A stretch of DNA of 64,000 nt from Asticcacaulis sp. (GCA_024707255.1 JANQAC010000001.1:186001-250000), one strand, 5' to 3'. Counted from the first letter of the stretch, positions 19,031 through 28,768 are shown. The notes: generated by a model from the letters alone, not told the origin. A program made the numbers and translations.

Positions 19031-20596
19031 CTAGTTCAACTGCACGACAACAACAGACTTCGACGGAATGTCGAGGGTCAATTGGTTGCCCTTGATCTTG
19101 CCACCCGTATAGTCGACAGGCGCGACCGCGGCCTTTACGCCAGGCAGATTGGCGGCATCCATCTTGTCCGCTGTGAGCACCTGGCCGCCAACCTTGGTCA
19201 CCTTAAGCCCGCTGACATCGACCGACAGGACGATATTGTCGACCGGGTCCATATTGGCAATGCCGATATAGACGTGACCGTCCTTACCGCGCGCCGCCGA
19301 GGCATTGAACGCGGGAATAGTAGTGCCGCCGGCGCTGTATTGCGGCGCCGTAAAGGTCAGAGGCAGGGCCGTCGCGTCCTGGAAGGGCACATACATCTTG
19401 AAAGCGTAATAGGTCGGCGTCAGCTCGATCTTGTCCTTATCGGTCAGGATCATGGCCTGAAGGACGTTGATCGTCTGGGCGATGCTGGTCATCTTCACGC
19501 GGTCAACATGGTGATGGAAGATGTTGAAATTGGCGGCAGCCAACACGGCATCGCGCAAGGTATTCTTCTGGTACAGGAAGCCGGGATTGGTGCCCTTTTC
19601 CACGTCATACCAAGTGCCCCATTCATCGACGAACAGGCCGACGCGCTTTTGCGGGTCGTACTTGTCCATGATCGCTTCGTGCTTGCTGATGATCTCTTCC
19701 ATCTTCAACGTGCGTGAGAAGGTACTGACCCACTGGTCGGTGCTGAAGCCGGTCGCCGCCCCCTTAGCGTTCCAGTCACCGGTCGGCAGGGTGTAGTAAT
19801 GCAGGGAAATGCCATCCATCTCCCCGCCCGCCATCTTCATCAGAGTATCCGTCCATTCATAGTGCTCGGCATTGGCGCCCGAAGCGATCTTCAGGCCCCG
19901 ATTGGTGTCACTCTTGTGGAAAAATGCCTGGAAGCGGCGATATTCATCGGCATAATATTCCGGACGCATCTGGCCGCCGCAACCCCAGCTTTCATTGCCG
20001 ATTCCCCAGAAGGCCACCTTCCACGGCGCGTCACGACCATTCTTGCGGCGCTCATTGGCCAGGGTATCGTTGCCCGGCGAGGTCATGTACTCCACCCACT
20101 CGCGCATATCCTTCGGCGAGGAAGACCCGACATTGACCGAGAGATAGGCTTCGGAGCCGATCTGGTCGATGAAGTCCATGAATTCGTGCGTACCGAACTG
20201 GTTGGTTTCCGGCGCATCGCCCCACCAGTTGTTCTTGCGTACCGGGCGCTGGTCACGCGGACCGATGCCGTCGCGCCAATCATATTCATCGGCGAAGCAG
20301 CCGCCCGGCCAGCGCACGACCGGTACATGCAGGTCCTTCAGCGCCGCCACAACGTCGCTGCGGATGCCGCGGACATTGGGAATCTTCGAGTCCGGCCCGA
20401 CCCAGATACCATCATAGATGCCGCCGCCCAGGTGTTCGGAGAATTGTCCGTAAATATAGCGGCTGATCGTGCCGCCGTTTTCGTCCGCTTTCAGCGCCGC
20501 ATCAGCGCGCAGGGTATCGGCATTGGCAATCTGAAAGGCGCCCGCCGCCAAAGCAAGCGACAGACAGGCCGTGGAGACCAGGGATCTGAATTTCAT
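19031..20596 (-). CDS. GH51 alpha-L-arabinofuranosidase
   Basis: 521 residues with a signal peptide (about 1-26), unlike many cytoplasmic GH51 enzymes. VRWPGGCFADEYDWRDGIGP is the conserved (beta/alpha)8 start, FWGIGNESWGCGG holds the acid/base (E202) and LFVDEWGTWY the nucleophile (E325), followed by the C-terminal beta-sandwich. It hydrolyses terminal alpha-L-arabinofuranosyl residues from arabinan, arabinoxylan or arabinogalactan. AGAGGAAA lies upstream of the ATG. Convergent with the GntR gene at 18231 (56 bases apart) and apparently a single-gene unit; no TTGG-N4-CCAA operator is visible upstream. Confidence 0.93.
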   Translation of the reverse strand: MKFRSLVSTACLSLALAAGAFQIANADTLRADAALKADENGGTISRYIYGQFSEHLGGGIYDGIWVGPDSKIPNVRGIRSDVVAALKDLHVPVVRWPGGCFADEYDWRDGIGPRDQRPVRKNNWWGDAPETNQFGTHEFMDFIDQIGSEAYLSVNVGSSSPKDMREWVEYMTSPGNDTLANERRKNGRDAPWKVAFWGIGNESWGCGGQMRPEYYADEYRRFQAFFHKSDTNRGLKIASGANAEHYEWTDTLMKMAGGEMDGISLHYYTLPTGDWNAKGAATGFSTDQWVSTFSRTLKMEEIISKHEAIMDKYDPQKRVGLFVDEWGTWYDVEKGTNPGFLYQKNTLRDAVLAAANFNIFHHHVDRVKMTSIAQTINVLQAMILTDKDKIELTPTYYAFKMYVPFQDATALPLTFTAPQYSAGGTTIPAFNASAARGKDGHVYIGIANMDPVDNIVLSVDVSGLKVTKVGGQVLTADKMDAANLPGVKAAVAPVDYTGGKIKGNQLTLDIPSKSVVVVQLN

Positions 20597-20711
20597 ATCA
20601 CATTTCCTCTATTATATATTATAGTCAGACAATTTAATCGAAAGCCATGACAGGCGCAATCGTTAATCAGCGTCTGCCGGTGATTATTGCGAGCGGCCAG
20701 GGTTGCTGGAT

Positions 20712-20749
20712 AAAAAAGGCGCCTCTGCCGGTAGCCGGCAAAGGCGCCC
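20712..20749 (-). terminator. Intrinsic terminator of the N-acetylglucosamine operon
   Basis: On the minus strand GGCGCCTTTGCCGG pairs with CCGGCAGAGGCGCC around a three-base loop and is followed by TTTTTT (plus-strand A run 20712-20717). It lies just after the corrected stop of the GntR/UTRA gene. Nothing else is recognisable between 20597 and 20853. Confidence 0.9.
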
Positions 20750-20853
20750 AAGAGCCGATCATCCCAGAAACCCACCCGGCCGGAACCGGAGGGGTAAACG
20801 CTTCCGACAGGGTGATCGGCGGCAGTTTCGCAAATATGTGTGCCTGCATTTCA

Positions 20854-21631
20854 TCAGTGCTGGCTCAGTTCCGCGACCACATCATAGGCGTCGCCGCGAT
20901 AATAGGAGTGGCTGAGTTCGCAGGTCCGGCCATCGTTCAGGAAACCGCGACGCTCGATGAACAGACCGGCCTCACCCGGCGCCAACTCAAGCTTTTTCTG
21001 CCTGTTCCGCCGCCAGTGATATCGCTCTCAGGCGCTGCAGGGCGCGCACCGGACGATGCCCGGTCAAATCCAGGGCGGCGTAAAGCGAAGAGGTGATCAA
21101 TCCGAGCGGTGGCAGGCAGAAGGCGGGAATGGTGGTGTATTCCAGCGCCATCAGCGTATTGTCGGCATAACGCAGGCGCACAAACCGGCAGACCTCCGAA
21201 CCAGGCGACAACCCCAGGGAGAGCGATTCCTCTGGTGTGACCGTACCGCGAGTCTTGCTCAGCCATTCCGAGCGCGGCGTGCTGCCGCGCGCCAGCATAT
21301 CCTCGCTGAAGGAGGACAGCTTGGCGAAATTCTTCTCCAGGCGCCGAATAACAAAAGTGCCGGCCCCCCGGCGGCGCGCGATCAGGCCCTCCGCGGCCAG
21401 TCCCTCGATCGCCTTGCGGACCGTGATCCGCGCAATGTCGAAATCCTCGGCGATCTGCCGCTCAGCGGGCAGGACATCATTAACGGCCAGGGCGCCGGTA
21501 TGGATGGCCCGGCGCAGGCTGTTCTGCAATTGAATATACAAAGGTGCGGGATCTTCGCTTGCCAGGTTTCCCAGCGTGTCACGCAAGGACAACCGACCGG
21601 TCAGGTTGGAATGGGGGACCGATGTATTCAT
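20854..21631 (-). pseudogene. GntR-family regulator with UTRA domain, frameshifted at 20993-20997
   Basis: The frame from 21631 gives 214 residues: an N-terminal winged helix (PLYIQLQNSLRRAI, ITVRKAIEGLAAEGLIAR) and most of a UTRA ligand-binding domain. It stops early after LAAEQAEKA. Removing one A from the A5 run (plus-strand T 20993-20997) continues it as EKLELAPGEAGLFIERRGF and CELSHSYYRGDAYDV to a TGA at 20854, about 259 residues and a normal UTRA end. Its start overlaps the kinase stop by four bases. By context this is a NagR-like repressor of N-acetylglucosamine metabolism. A homopolymer error is as likely as real inactivation. Confidence 0.85.
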
Positions 21632-22521
21632 CTGTTCAGACCATTATCGGCGCCGTGGGCCAGCAGCAGCGCCCCTTCCACGGCATCCTGTTCGGCCGGC
21701 GTCAGCAGGCGTCTCGCCTCTTCTCCCAGCCAAGGCAGGATCGGTTCGGCCAATCCGCCGACCAGGGCGATGCGTGAGGCGCCGATATCACTCAGACGCG
21801 CGATATAGCGGCCAATATCATCGGCCACATCCCGCACAAGTCCGGTAGCGATTGGGTCACCGGCGTCTGCGGCTTCCATGATCATGGGGGCGAGCGTGCC
21901 GAAATCGCTGGGCGTGGCCGTGGTGACGAAGGCGATGACGTCGGCCGGATTGCCGCCGAAGGAGGCGATGACGTCGCGCGTAAAGGCGCTGGACGGCGCG
22001 ATCTGGTCATAACCACGCAAGGCCGCCCGCAGGGCCGCACGCCCAAGCCCAGCGGCGGAGCCATCGTCCCCCACCTCGAAACCCCAGCCGCCGACAGCAT
22101 GGCCGACACCATCCACGAAGGCATAGCCGGCGCTGCCCGTGCCGGCGATCAGTATGGCGCCGTCGCGTCCGGAAAAGGCCCCAAGGCAGGCGGCATGGGC
22201 GTCGCTCGCCGCGTAAATGCGGCCAAAGTCCGGCCCGGAATCGATCGTGACCTGGGCATTCATCTCGGTGGTAATGCCGGCCAGTCCCATGCCAATGTGG
22301 ATATCCGGCAGATCGGCGTGGGAAAGCTGGGCCTGCGCCAGGGCTTCGTCAACGGCGACCATGATATTCTGCCAGACCGTGACAAGGCCCAGGCGAATAT
22401 TGGAGGCACCGCCCAGGCCTTCGCCGAGAATTTTTCCGGCCCGGTTTTTCAGGCGGGCGCGACATTTGGTGCCGCCGCCATCGATGCCGATATAATAAAG
22501 GGGCGTATTGTTTTGTAACAT
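21628..22521 (-). CDS. BadF/BadG-type ATPase, probable N-acetylglucosamine kinase
   Basis: 297 residues. The phosphate-1 loop YIGIDGGGTKCRARL is at the N-terminus (about 9-23), the phosphate-2 motif reads ILIAGTGSAGYAF, and the adenosine motif region has IALVGGLAEP. This is the ASKHA fold of the BcrAD/BadFG family, which in sugar loci phosphorylates N-acetyl-D-glucosamine or glucosamine in the cytoplasm. It lies between NagX (10-base gap upstream) and the UTRA regulator (4-base overlap), so it belongs to the GH89-NagX-kinase-regulator operon. No strong ribosome-binding site is seen; translational coupling is likely. Confidence 0.88.
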   Translation of the reverse strand: MLQNNTPLYYIGIDGGGTKCRARLKNRAGKILGEGLGGASNIRLGLVTVWQNIMVAVDEALAQAQLSHADLPDIHIGMGLAGITTEMNAQVTIDSGPDFGRIYAASDAHAACLGAFSGRDGAILIAGTGSAGYAFVDGVGHAVGGWGFEVGDDGSAAGLGRAALRAALRGYDQIAPSSAFTRDVIASFGGNPADVIAFVTTATPSDFGTLAPMIMEAADAGDPIATGLVRDVADDIGRYIARLSDIGASRIALVGGLAEPILPWLGEEARRLLTPAEQDAVEGALLLAHGADNGLNR

Positions 22522-22531
22522 GATAGTAAAC

Positions 22532-23644
22532 TCAGATCTTGATAATGATATTCTTGCGGTCGAGCAGATAGCCTAAGCCCCAGCAGACCAGCATATAGGC
22601 GACGGCGCAGGCCAGAGAACCGAGCGCACCGGGAACAACCGCCTGGAACAGGTGAATGCCGATCCAGTCATAGAGCCCCTCTCCGCCCACCTTGATCATC
22701 TGGAGCACGGTGACGAACAGTTCCGAGAACAGATAAATGGCCAGCGGATTGCGCCCGAAGATTTCGAAGAATTTAGTGCCGCGGGTTTGTCCGGCGATCT
22801 CGACATAGCTGATCAGTCCACCCAGGATCACCAGGTCGATACCGATGGTCAGCAGCACGAAGGAACTGGTCCAGATGCGTTTGGCGAGCGGGAAACCGAG
22901 GCTCCACAGCAGGCCGACCGCGACGAACACCGCACCGCCGATCAGCAGATTGCGCACCAGAAGCGACTTGTTTTCGCTGCGGCTGATATAGCGTCCTGCC
23001 AGATAGCCGGCGATCACATTCACGATGGCGGGCAAGGTGCTCAACAGGCCTTCCGGATCATAACCGTGCCCCTTGCGGTACATATGGTTGATACCGAGCA
23101 CCGCCTGATCGAGCAGTGCGCCGGCATTGCCGAGCGGCGTCAGTTGCTGGCCGGGTACGCCGAACATCATCAGGATCGACCAGTAACCGACCAGAAGCAA
23201 AACACACAATGCGATCAGGTATTTGACCGACAGATAGCGGCAGGCAATGGCGGCAATGCCAAAGCACAGGGCGATGCGTTGCAGCACGCCCATGATGCGG
23301 GTCTCGCCGATTGGATTGAACACCCAGCTTCCGTCGGCCTGCTGGTGGACGAACGGGAACCAGTACATGAGGTAGCCGAGCAGGAAGATGATCGCCGTGC
23401 GCTTCAACACCTTCAGCAGATAGTCCTGGTGGCTGACGCCAGGCTTCATGGCGAAGCTCATGGCGTTGCCGACGGCGAACAGGAAGGACGGGAAAACAAC
23501 ATCGGCCAGGGTAAAGCCGAACCACTGGGCGTGTTGCAGGGTGGCGAAGGGTTCCGCTCCGGCGCCGGCCGTATTGACGACGATCATGATGCAGACGGTC
23601 AGGCCGCGGAAGACATCCAGGGATTTGTAACGCGCGGGCTTCAT
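22532..23644 (-). CDS. nagX: NagX-like membrane protein (DUF5009, heparan-alpha-glucosaminide N-acetyltransferase-like)
   Basis: 370 residues from the ATG at 23644, which overlaps the GH89 stop (ATGA); a longer frame from 23728 has no family similarity. It begins KSLDVFRGLTVCIMIVVNTA, the signature of the NagX/HGSNAT family, and has about ten hydrophobic segments across its length. NagX proteins sit in N-acetylglucosamine clusters of Shewanella, Xanthomonas and Caulobacterales, probably in inner-membrane transport or acetyl transfer; the biochemical function is not settled. Adjacent GH89 and kinase support a role in moving the released N-acetylglucosamine. Confidence 0.88.
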   Translation of the reverse strand: MKPARYKSLDVFRGLTVCIMIVVNTAGAGAEPFATLQHAQWFGFTLADVVFPSFLFAVGNAMSFAMKPGVSHQDYLLKVLKRTAIIFLLGYLMYWFPFVHQQADGSWVFNPIGETRIMGVLQRIALCFGIAAIACRYLSVKYLIALCVLLLVGYWSILMMFGVPGQQLTPLGNAGALLDQAVLGINHMYRKGHGYDPEGLLSTLPAIVNVIAGYLAGRYISRSENKSLLVRNLLIGGAVFVAVGLLWSLGFPLAKRIWTSSFVLLTIGIDLVILGGLISYVEIAGQTRGTKFFEIFGRNPLAIYLFSELFVTVLQMIKVGGEGLYDWIGIHLFQAVVPGALGSLACAVAYMLVCWGLGYLLDRKNIIIKI

Positions 23645-25923
23645 GCGCAGGCCTCCAGCAGGGATTTGACATCCGCCAGCGGATCGGCAGGCACCTGTCG
23701 GGTGTAGGTGGTATCGGCCTTGACCCACTCATGCTCCCAGTCGGTGATGGCGGCCGTGAAAGCGGCCTGATCGAAGGGCGTTTGCGCGACGACCGACTGA
23801 CGTAAAGCGCTCAGGAACTGCGTCCATCGCGGCAGGTAGAAGTTGGCATAAAGCCCTTGCCAGGCCTTGGAGGCATAGTCGTTGAGATTGCCCTTGCCGC
23901 CCCACACCGTCACCTGCGCCTTGGCGTTTTCGACATAATAGGCGCTTTCCGCCGGCGTATCGCCATAGGCGCGGGCATCGTCGATCCAGCTCGACAGGGT
24001 TTCCTGCTGCGTGCCCAGCAGCGCATCGACGCGGCGGGCCAGATCGCTCAGATGCTTGACGGCCGCATCGCCGCCCGCCAGATCACCGGCCTTGTAAGCG
24101 GTGATCGCCGCCTGCAAAATGGAATCGATCTCAAAACCGGCCAGATGGCGCACAGCATCGATGATATCGTTACGGAACAGCTTCGAGCCGGCCAGATCTG
24201 GTGCCAAGGCCAGGAACTGCTCCACAGCCTGCTTCAGCAATAGCGGATTGCCCGGCAGCGGCGGAAATTCCGTCGCGTCTATTGTGGGGCGCTTGAAGAA
24301 CAGATAGGCGCCGGCGCGGCTTTTCCACCAACGCGGCGTCCAGTAGCGCGTCTGGTAGACGGCGGCTTGCAGATTGCCCCAGGCCGCCAGCAGGGCCGGC
24401 GAGGTCTGGCCATAGCGGGCGCGGGTATAGACCTTGAGCCAGTCGGCGGGCGCCGCATCTTCCCAGGCCAGGTCATAGAGATATTCATAGACGACGCTGT
24501 TGCTGTGAAGACCTTCCGGGAAGACACCGAAGCCCGCGAGATTGCGCGTCTTGTCACTGCCCCTGATGGCTGCCAGATCGGTGCGGTAAAAGTCGAGATC
24601 GCCATAGACAGGGTTGGAGCCACCGTAATTATGGACATAGCCGTATATCCAAGATTTGCCCTTGAAGGCGTCGGCGCGGGTCCAGACATCGGGGTAGCGG
24701 TCATTGCCGATATCCAGTACCATCAGCTTGTCATCAGGCACGCGGCTCAGGAAGGCGCCAATGGCGTCGCTCGACCAGAAGTCGCGGTCGGCGCCGAACA
24801 GCCAGCCTTGCATCACCCACACGGCATCGGGCCGCGCCTGACGGATCGACTGATAGATCGCCGCGCCATAATCAGCCGAACGCACCGCCTTCACCGCCGG
24901 ATCTACGGCCTCGGCGGCTTTCGCGTTAGCCGTGGCGTCGCCATAGGTGGCCTTTGCCGCATCGGAGCCATCGGCGGAAATTGGCGGCAGCATTTCATTG
25001 AAAGAGTCGGCGAGGTAATATTGCCCTTCGCCATAGGTTTCGGTGTAAAGCGCGATGAAGCGCCCCGCCAGTTTGGCAAACAGGGGATCGGCCGGATCAA
25101 GCCAATAGGTTTCGTGGAAGCCTTCCCAGGCGCGCATCTTGTAAATCCGCGCGTCGGGATGTTTTTCGGCGAAGGCCTTGGGCACATAGCCGCCGAAGGC
25201 TGGCAGGATCGGCGTCATGCCCAGTTCGCGCATTCGCCCGAGAATGCGGCGTTGCAGGTCGCGTTTCTTGACGATCCAAGCCTGTGGCACCGGCGTGTCA
25301 TAGCCTTCAATATTGCCCATGCGTTGCCAAGGGGTGAAGGCCGGCCCGGAGAAATAGGCCGCCAGTTCAGCGTCGCTCAGGCCGTTTTCCCGCCACAATG
25401 CCTGCCAGACAAATTCCTGACCTTCCATGGCCAGCGGCATATCAATGCCGTGCAGCGCCATCCAGTCGATCTCGCGCTCCCAGCGCGGCCAGCCCCACCA
25501 GGGCGTGGTATAGCCGAAGGTGCAGGTGTTCATATAGACGCGGTGGCGGAAGGGCGTCTCAACCCGGCGCTCCGCTGTGGCCGGCCACTGATCCGGTAAT
25601 CCGATACGGTCGCCTTCCCAACTGATATCGGCCAAACCGTTTTGTTTCAGATAGCTGTAAACCCCGCGCGTCACCGCCACGGGACTTGAACCGGTCACCA
25701 TCAGCTTGCCGCCACGCGCGGCCACGCTGTACCAGGGTCGTTGACCGGACATAGGAGACAGTTTGAAAATAACCGATTTTGCCGACCTGCCGATCAGTCG
25801 CGTCAGCACACCACTGGCAGCCGTCGCCTCACCGGCCTGCGCAGCTTTCCCCGGAAGCAGCGCCAGGCCGGCCAGGCCGAGGGACTGCAGGAGCGCCTGG
25901 CGACGTGAGAGCGGGTAAGGCAT
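23641..25923 (-). CDS. GH89 alpha-N-acetylglucosaminidase
   Basis: 760 residues from the ATG at 25923, chosen because it places a twin-arginine-like motif (SRRQALLQ) at the extreme N-terminus; an upstream ATG at 25944 lacks a ribosome-binding site. NAGLU family segments are clear: YMNTCTFGYTTPWWGWPRWE, DWMALHGIDMPLAMEGQE, LADSFNEMLPP (catalytic Glu, about residue 310) and GVFPEGLHSN (second catalytic Glu). It removes terminal alpha-GlcNAc, as in some mucin or heparan-type glycans. It likely acts in the periplasm after import by the upstream TonB receptor. First of four coupled genes with nagX, kinase and regulator. Confidence 0.93.
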   Translation of the reverse strand: MPYPLSRRQALLQSLGLAGLALLPGKAAQAGEATAASGVLTRLIGRSAKSVIFKLSPMSGQRPWYSVAARGGKLMVTGSSPVAVTRGVYSYLKQNGLADISWEGDRIGLPDQWPATAERRVETPFRHRVYMNTCTFGYTTPWWGWPRWEREIDWMALHGIDMPLAMEGQEFVWQALWRENGLSDAELAAYFSGPAFTPWQRMGNIEGYDTPVPQAWIVKKRDLQRRILGRMRELGMTPILPAFGGYVPKAFAEKHPDARIYKMRAWEGFHETYWLDPADPLFAKLAGRFIALYTETYGEGQYYLADSFNEMLPPISADGSDAAKATYGDATANAKAAEAVDPAVKAVRSADYGAAIYQSIRQARPDAVWVMQGWLFGADRDFWSSDAIGAFLSRVPDDKLMVLDIGNDRYPDVWTRADAFKGKSWIYGYVHNYGGSNPVYGDLDFYRTDLAAIRGSDKTRNLAGFGVFPEGLHSNSVVYEYLYDLAWEDAAPADWLKVYTRARYGQTSPALLAAWGNLQAAVYQTRYWTPRWWKSRAGAYLFFKRPTIDATEFPPLPGNPLLLKQAVEQFLALAPDLAGSKLFRNDIIDAVRHLAGFEIDSILQAAITAYKAGDLAGGDAAVKHLSDLARRVDALLGTQQETLSSWIDDARAYGDTPAESAYYVENAKAQVTVWGGKGNLNDYASKAWQGLYANFYLPRWTQFLSALRQSVVAQTPFDQAAFTAAITDWEHEWVKADTTYTRQVPADPLADVKSLLEACA

Positions 25924-25962
25924 AGGCGAAATCCCAAAATCCATTCAGTATAGACAGAAAGT

Positions 25963-25997
25963 CCGGACAGCGTAATGGCACACATTACACTGTCCGG
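25963..25997. repeat. 15-base inverted repeat between receptor and GH89
   Basis: CCGGACAGCGTAATG and CATTACACTGTCCGG pair along 15 bases with one mismatch around a five-base loop. It lies between the second receptor stop (26108) and the GH89 start (25923). The following minus-strand sequence (CTTTCTG) is not a clean T tract, so it may be an attenuator, an mRNA-stability hairpin or an operator rather than a full terminator. The remainder of 25924-26107 shows nothing recognisable. Confidence 0.6.
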
Positions 25998-26107
25998 GTT
26001 TGACCCGCGGAGGGAAGCAGGGGGAGGAAATACTTTAAACCTCTCCCAACGGGCCATGCATGACGAAAGCGCGGGGCTTAGATGGCTACCTCACCCCGAG
26101 CGCTCGC

Positions 26108-28768
26108 CTACATCTTGTATTGAAGGCTGATATAGTATGAGGAACCGGTGACGCTGGTCATCTGCCAGCGGCTCTCGATGTCCTTATATGCCTCTTCCTT
26201 CTCATTGGTGATGTTGAGCGCACCGAAGGACGCGCTGAGACGGCTGTTGATATTATAACCGAGTGTCAGGTCGTAGAGGGTGCGGCCGCGGATCGTGTGG
26301 CCTTCACGTGCGAAGAAGCTTTCTGCACTGGTCTGTGTATAGGCACTGCGGTAATTGGCCGAAAGACGGGCGCTGAAGGTCTTGTTTTCCCAATAACCTG
26401 TCGCATTAAATGTGTTTTCCGACAGATTGGCGAGATGGAAACCGGACGTGCCCTTGCTGGATGGCTCGACGTGCGTGTAGTTGCTGGTTACACCAAAGCC
26501 CTTAACCGGAAGCCACTGGTCGAACGATTGCTGCCAGTTGATTTCGAAGCCCTTGATCTTGACAACCGAGGTATCGTTCTTTGTTTCAGTTATGTCGTAG
26601 ATAGCGCCCGTCGTAGAGACACAGTCGCCATCACTGTTGGTCGAAAGCGCCGTTCCATCGAAAGATGCCGGACAAACCAGGGATGAATAGGTACCGTTCT
26701 TGACGTCTTTCAGGAAGCCGGAGAGGCTCAACCCGTTGCCATCACCATAGTACCACTCGATACCGAGATCGAACTGGTTAGCTGTCAGAGGTTTCAGGGT
26801 GGCTGCGCCCAGCGCAATGGTATTGACTGTTACACCGTCCGAATTCGTGCCGGTGCTGATCGTCGTCGCCAGATTGGAATTGGTGTCGAGAATCGGACGG
26901 ACCAGAACCTTGGCCGCCGCCGCACGGATAAGCAGGTCAGGCGTCAGGTTGAAAACAAAGTTGGCCGACGGCAGGACGTTGTCGTAATCGGTTGGCGTCG
27001 AATAGGTGCCCGTTACCAGCGAGACGTTCGAATTCACTGGATTGGAACCTGACGCCAGATAGCCGTTCACCAACTGTTTGGTATCCTCGTAGCGGATACC
27101 GAGATTGCCGTGGAATGGCACGTTGAAAACATCGCCCTTCAGATTGGCCATGGCGTAGACCGACGAGATGTTACGGCTGACGCTGTAGCTACCTGTTGGA
27201 TCGAAGACGGTCGGCACATTGATGCCCGATGCGGCCAAAGCCGCCCGGTAAGCGACGATATCCGGCACCGCCCAGGTACGGTCAACCGAATCCGCGCCAT
27301 CCAGGAAGTTGTCGACGATCGTGGTTGATACAGGGCTGGCCGGCGTATCGGCGGCCGACAGGCTTCCATCAAGATCACGGCGGGTCGAATAACGCGACAG
27401 GGTATCGCGCTTGACCTTGCCGCCGAAGGACACCGAGCTCAATATGCCCATGTCGATCCAGCGCGTGGCATCGAACTGGGCAGCGACCTCGTCGGAAATA
27501 TTGGCGTGCTGGGCGCCGTCCGGATATTCGTTACGCGTCAGAAGCGCGCTGTCATAGGACGCTGCGTCGGACAGATCGTTCGACGTGGTGAATTGGATAT
27601 CGTTAGGGTCGCTCATATCAAGGGTCGACGAGGCGATATTGATGCCGAGAATGGCGGCCTCTTCGGTCAGGTAAGCCTTGCCCTGCGTATAGTGCAGCAC
27701 ACCCTTGAGGGTCCAGTTGTCGAAGCCTGTCCACTTGACAGTGCCGGTCAGGGCCTCGCTTGACAGATTGCGGGTTTCCAGTTGACGGTTATTTTCCGCG
27801 GTATAGTTGGTCTGGGTCGTCTTGAGGGCGGTCAGGCCGTCACTGTCCTGGGTCGTGATATTGCTCTGATTAAACAGGAAAACCTGCTGGATAGTATCAT
27901 AGCGGGTATTATCTTTTGAATGGATCGCCGAAAGGCCCAGTTCTAGGCCGGCGACCGGCCTGTACTGAACGGCAACGTTGAACTGCTGACGCAGAGTGTC
28001 ACGATCAATGCGGCGATAGCGGATACGGCGAGGCGTATAGAGTGTCGTTCCGTCGGCATTGGCGGAAGTAAACCAACGGTCCATAAACAGATAATCGGCG
28101 CGGTCACTCAGTTCCTGGTAATTGGCGCCGAGGAATACACCGAGCTTCCCACCGTCAAACTGGTCAACATAAGAAATGCTGGCTTTTGGGGTTATCCCGC
28201 CCTTGGCATTGTTCGCCTTCTGCCCCTTAACCGAGACAACCAGTTCGCGGCCCTTCTTATCGAGCGGGTGAACTGTCTCGATATTTACAGTGCCGGCCAG
28301 ACCGCCGGCGTCCATATCTGCGGTTGGGGATTTGTAAACCTGAATGCTGCTGGCCAGTTCGGTTTGAATAATGTCATAGCGGAAGCCGTCGTTAAAATCG
28401 GCACTTGCAAAACTTTGGCCGTTAACGGTCGTCATGGCATATTGCGGACCAAGCCCACGAATACTGATTGTCGCGCCGCGACCATTGACGTTCGCCATTT
28501 GCACGCCCGGAATGCGCTGGATCGCTTCGGCAATGTTTTCGCTGGGGAACTTGCCAAGGTCTTCAGATGAAATACCGTCAGAGACCCGCGTGTCATTCTT
28601 CTTGTTCTTCAGAGCCGAGGCGAGGCTTTTGCGAAAGCCGGTCACGACCACTTCGGTGGTATCATCGGCGGGCGCTGCGGGCGCGGTCGCTTCCTGGGCC
28701 ATGGCCGAAGAAACAGTGAGCAGGCCCGCGAGAGCCGTGCTGAGTAAAGCGTAGTTCTTGAACGTCAT
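26108..28768 (-). CDS. TonB-dependent receptor (second)
   Basis: 886 residues with a signal peptide (about 1-24), then EVVVTGFRKSLASALKNKK, a plug domain with KFPSENIAEAIQRIPGV and ISIRGLGPQYAMTTVNG, and a beta-barrel ending in an aromatic-rich strand (ISLQYKM). AGGGGATAG precedes the ATG. It is related to the receptor at 14402 but about 150 residues shorter. Placed between a FadR-like regulator (upstream, same strand) and the GH89-NagX-kinase operon, so it probably imports an N-acetylglucosamine-bearing oligosaccharide. The 28769-29387 upstream region contains at least four TTGG-N4-CCAA-like sites. Confidence 0.93.
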   Translation of the reverse strand: MTFKNYALLSTALAGLLTVSSAMAQEATAPAAPADDTTEVVVTGFRKSLASALKNKKNDTRVSDGISSEDLGKFPSENIAEAIQRIPGVQMANVNGRGATISIRGLGPQYAMTTVNGQSFASADFNDGFRYDIIQTELASSIQVYKSPTADMDAGGLAGTVNIETVHPLDKKGRELVVSVKGQKANNAKGGITPKASISYVDQFDGGKLGVFLGANYQELSDRADYLFMDRWFTSANADGTTLYTPRRIRYRRIDRDTLRQQFNVAVQYRPVAGLELGLSAIHSKDNTRYDTIQQVFLFNQSNITTQDSDGLTALKTTQTNYTAENNRQLETRNLSSEALTGTVKWTGFDNWTLKGVLHYTQGKAYLTEEAAILGINIASSTLDMSDPNDIQFTTSNDLSDAASYDSALLTRNEYPDGAQHANISDEVAAQFDATRWIDMGILSSVSFGGKVKRDTLSRYSTRRDLDGSLSAADTPASPVSTTIVDNFLDGADSVDRTWAVPDIVAYRAALAASGINVPTVFDPTGSYSVSRNISSVYAMANLKGDVFNVPFHGNLGIRYEDTKQLVNGYLASGSNPVNSNVSLVTGTYSTPTDYDNVLPSANFVFNLTPDLLIRAAAAKVLVRPILDTNSNLATTISTGTNSDGVTVNTIALGAATLKPLTANQFDLGIEWYYGDGNGLSLSGFLKDVKNGTYSSLVCPASFDGTALSTNSDGDCVSTTGAIYDITETKNDTSVVKIKGFEINWQQSFDQWLPVKGFGVTSNYTHVEPSSKGTSGFHLANLSENTFNATGYWENKTFSARLSANYRSAYTQTSAESFFAREGHTIRGRTLYDLTLGYNINSRLSASFGALNITNEKEEAYKDIESRWQMTSVTGSSYYISLQYKM

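Noticed and set aside
24367..25599. A 410-codon plus-strand frame opposite GH89
   Set aside because: Antisense shadow; low-complexity Arg/Gly/His composition and fully within a conserved GH89 gene.
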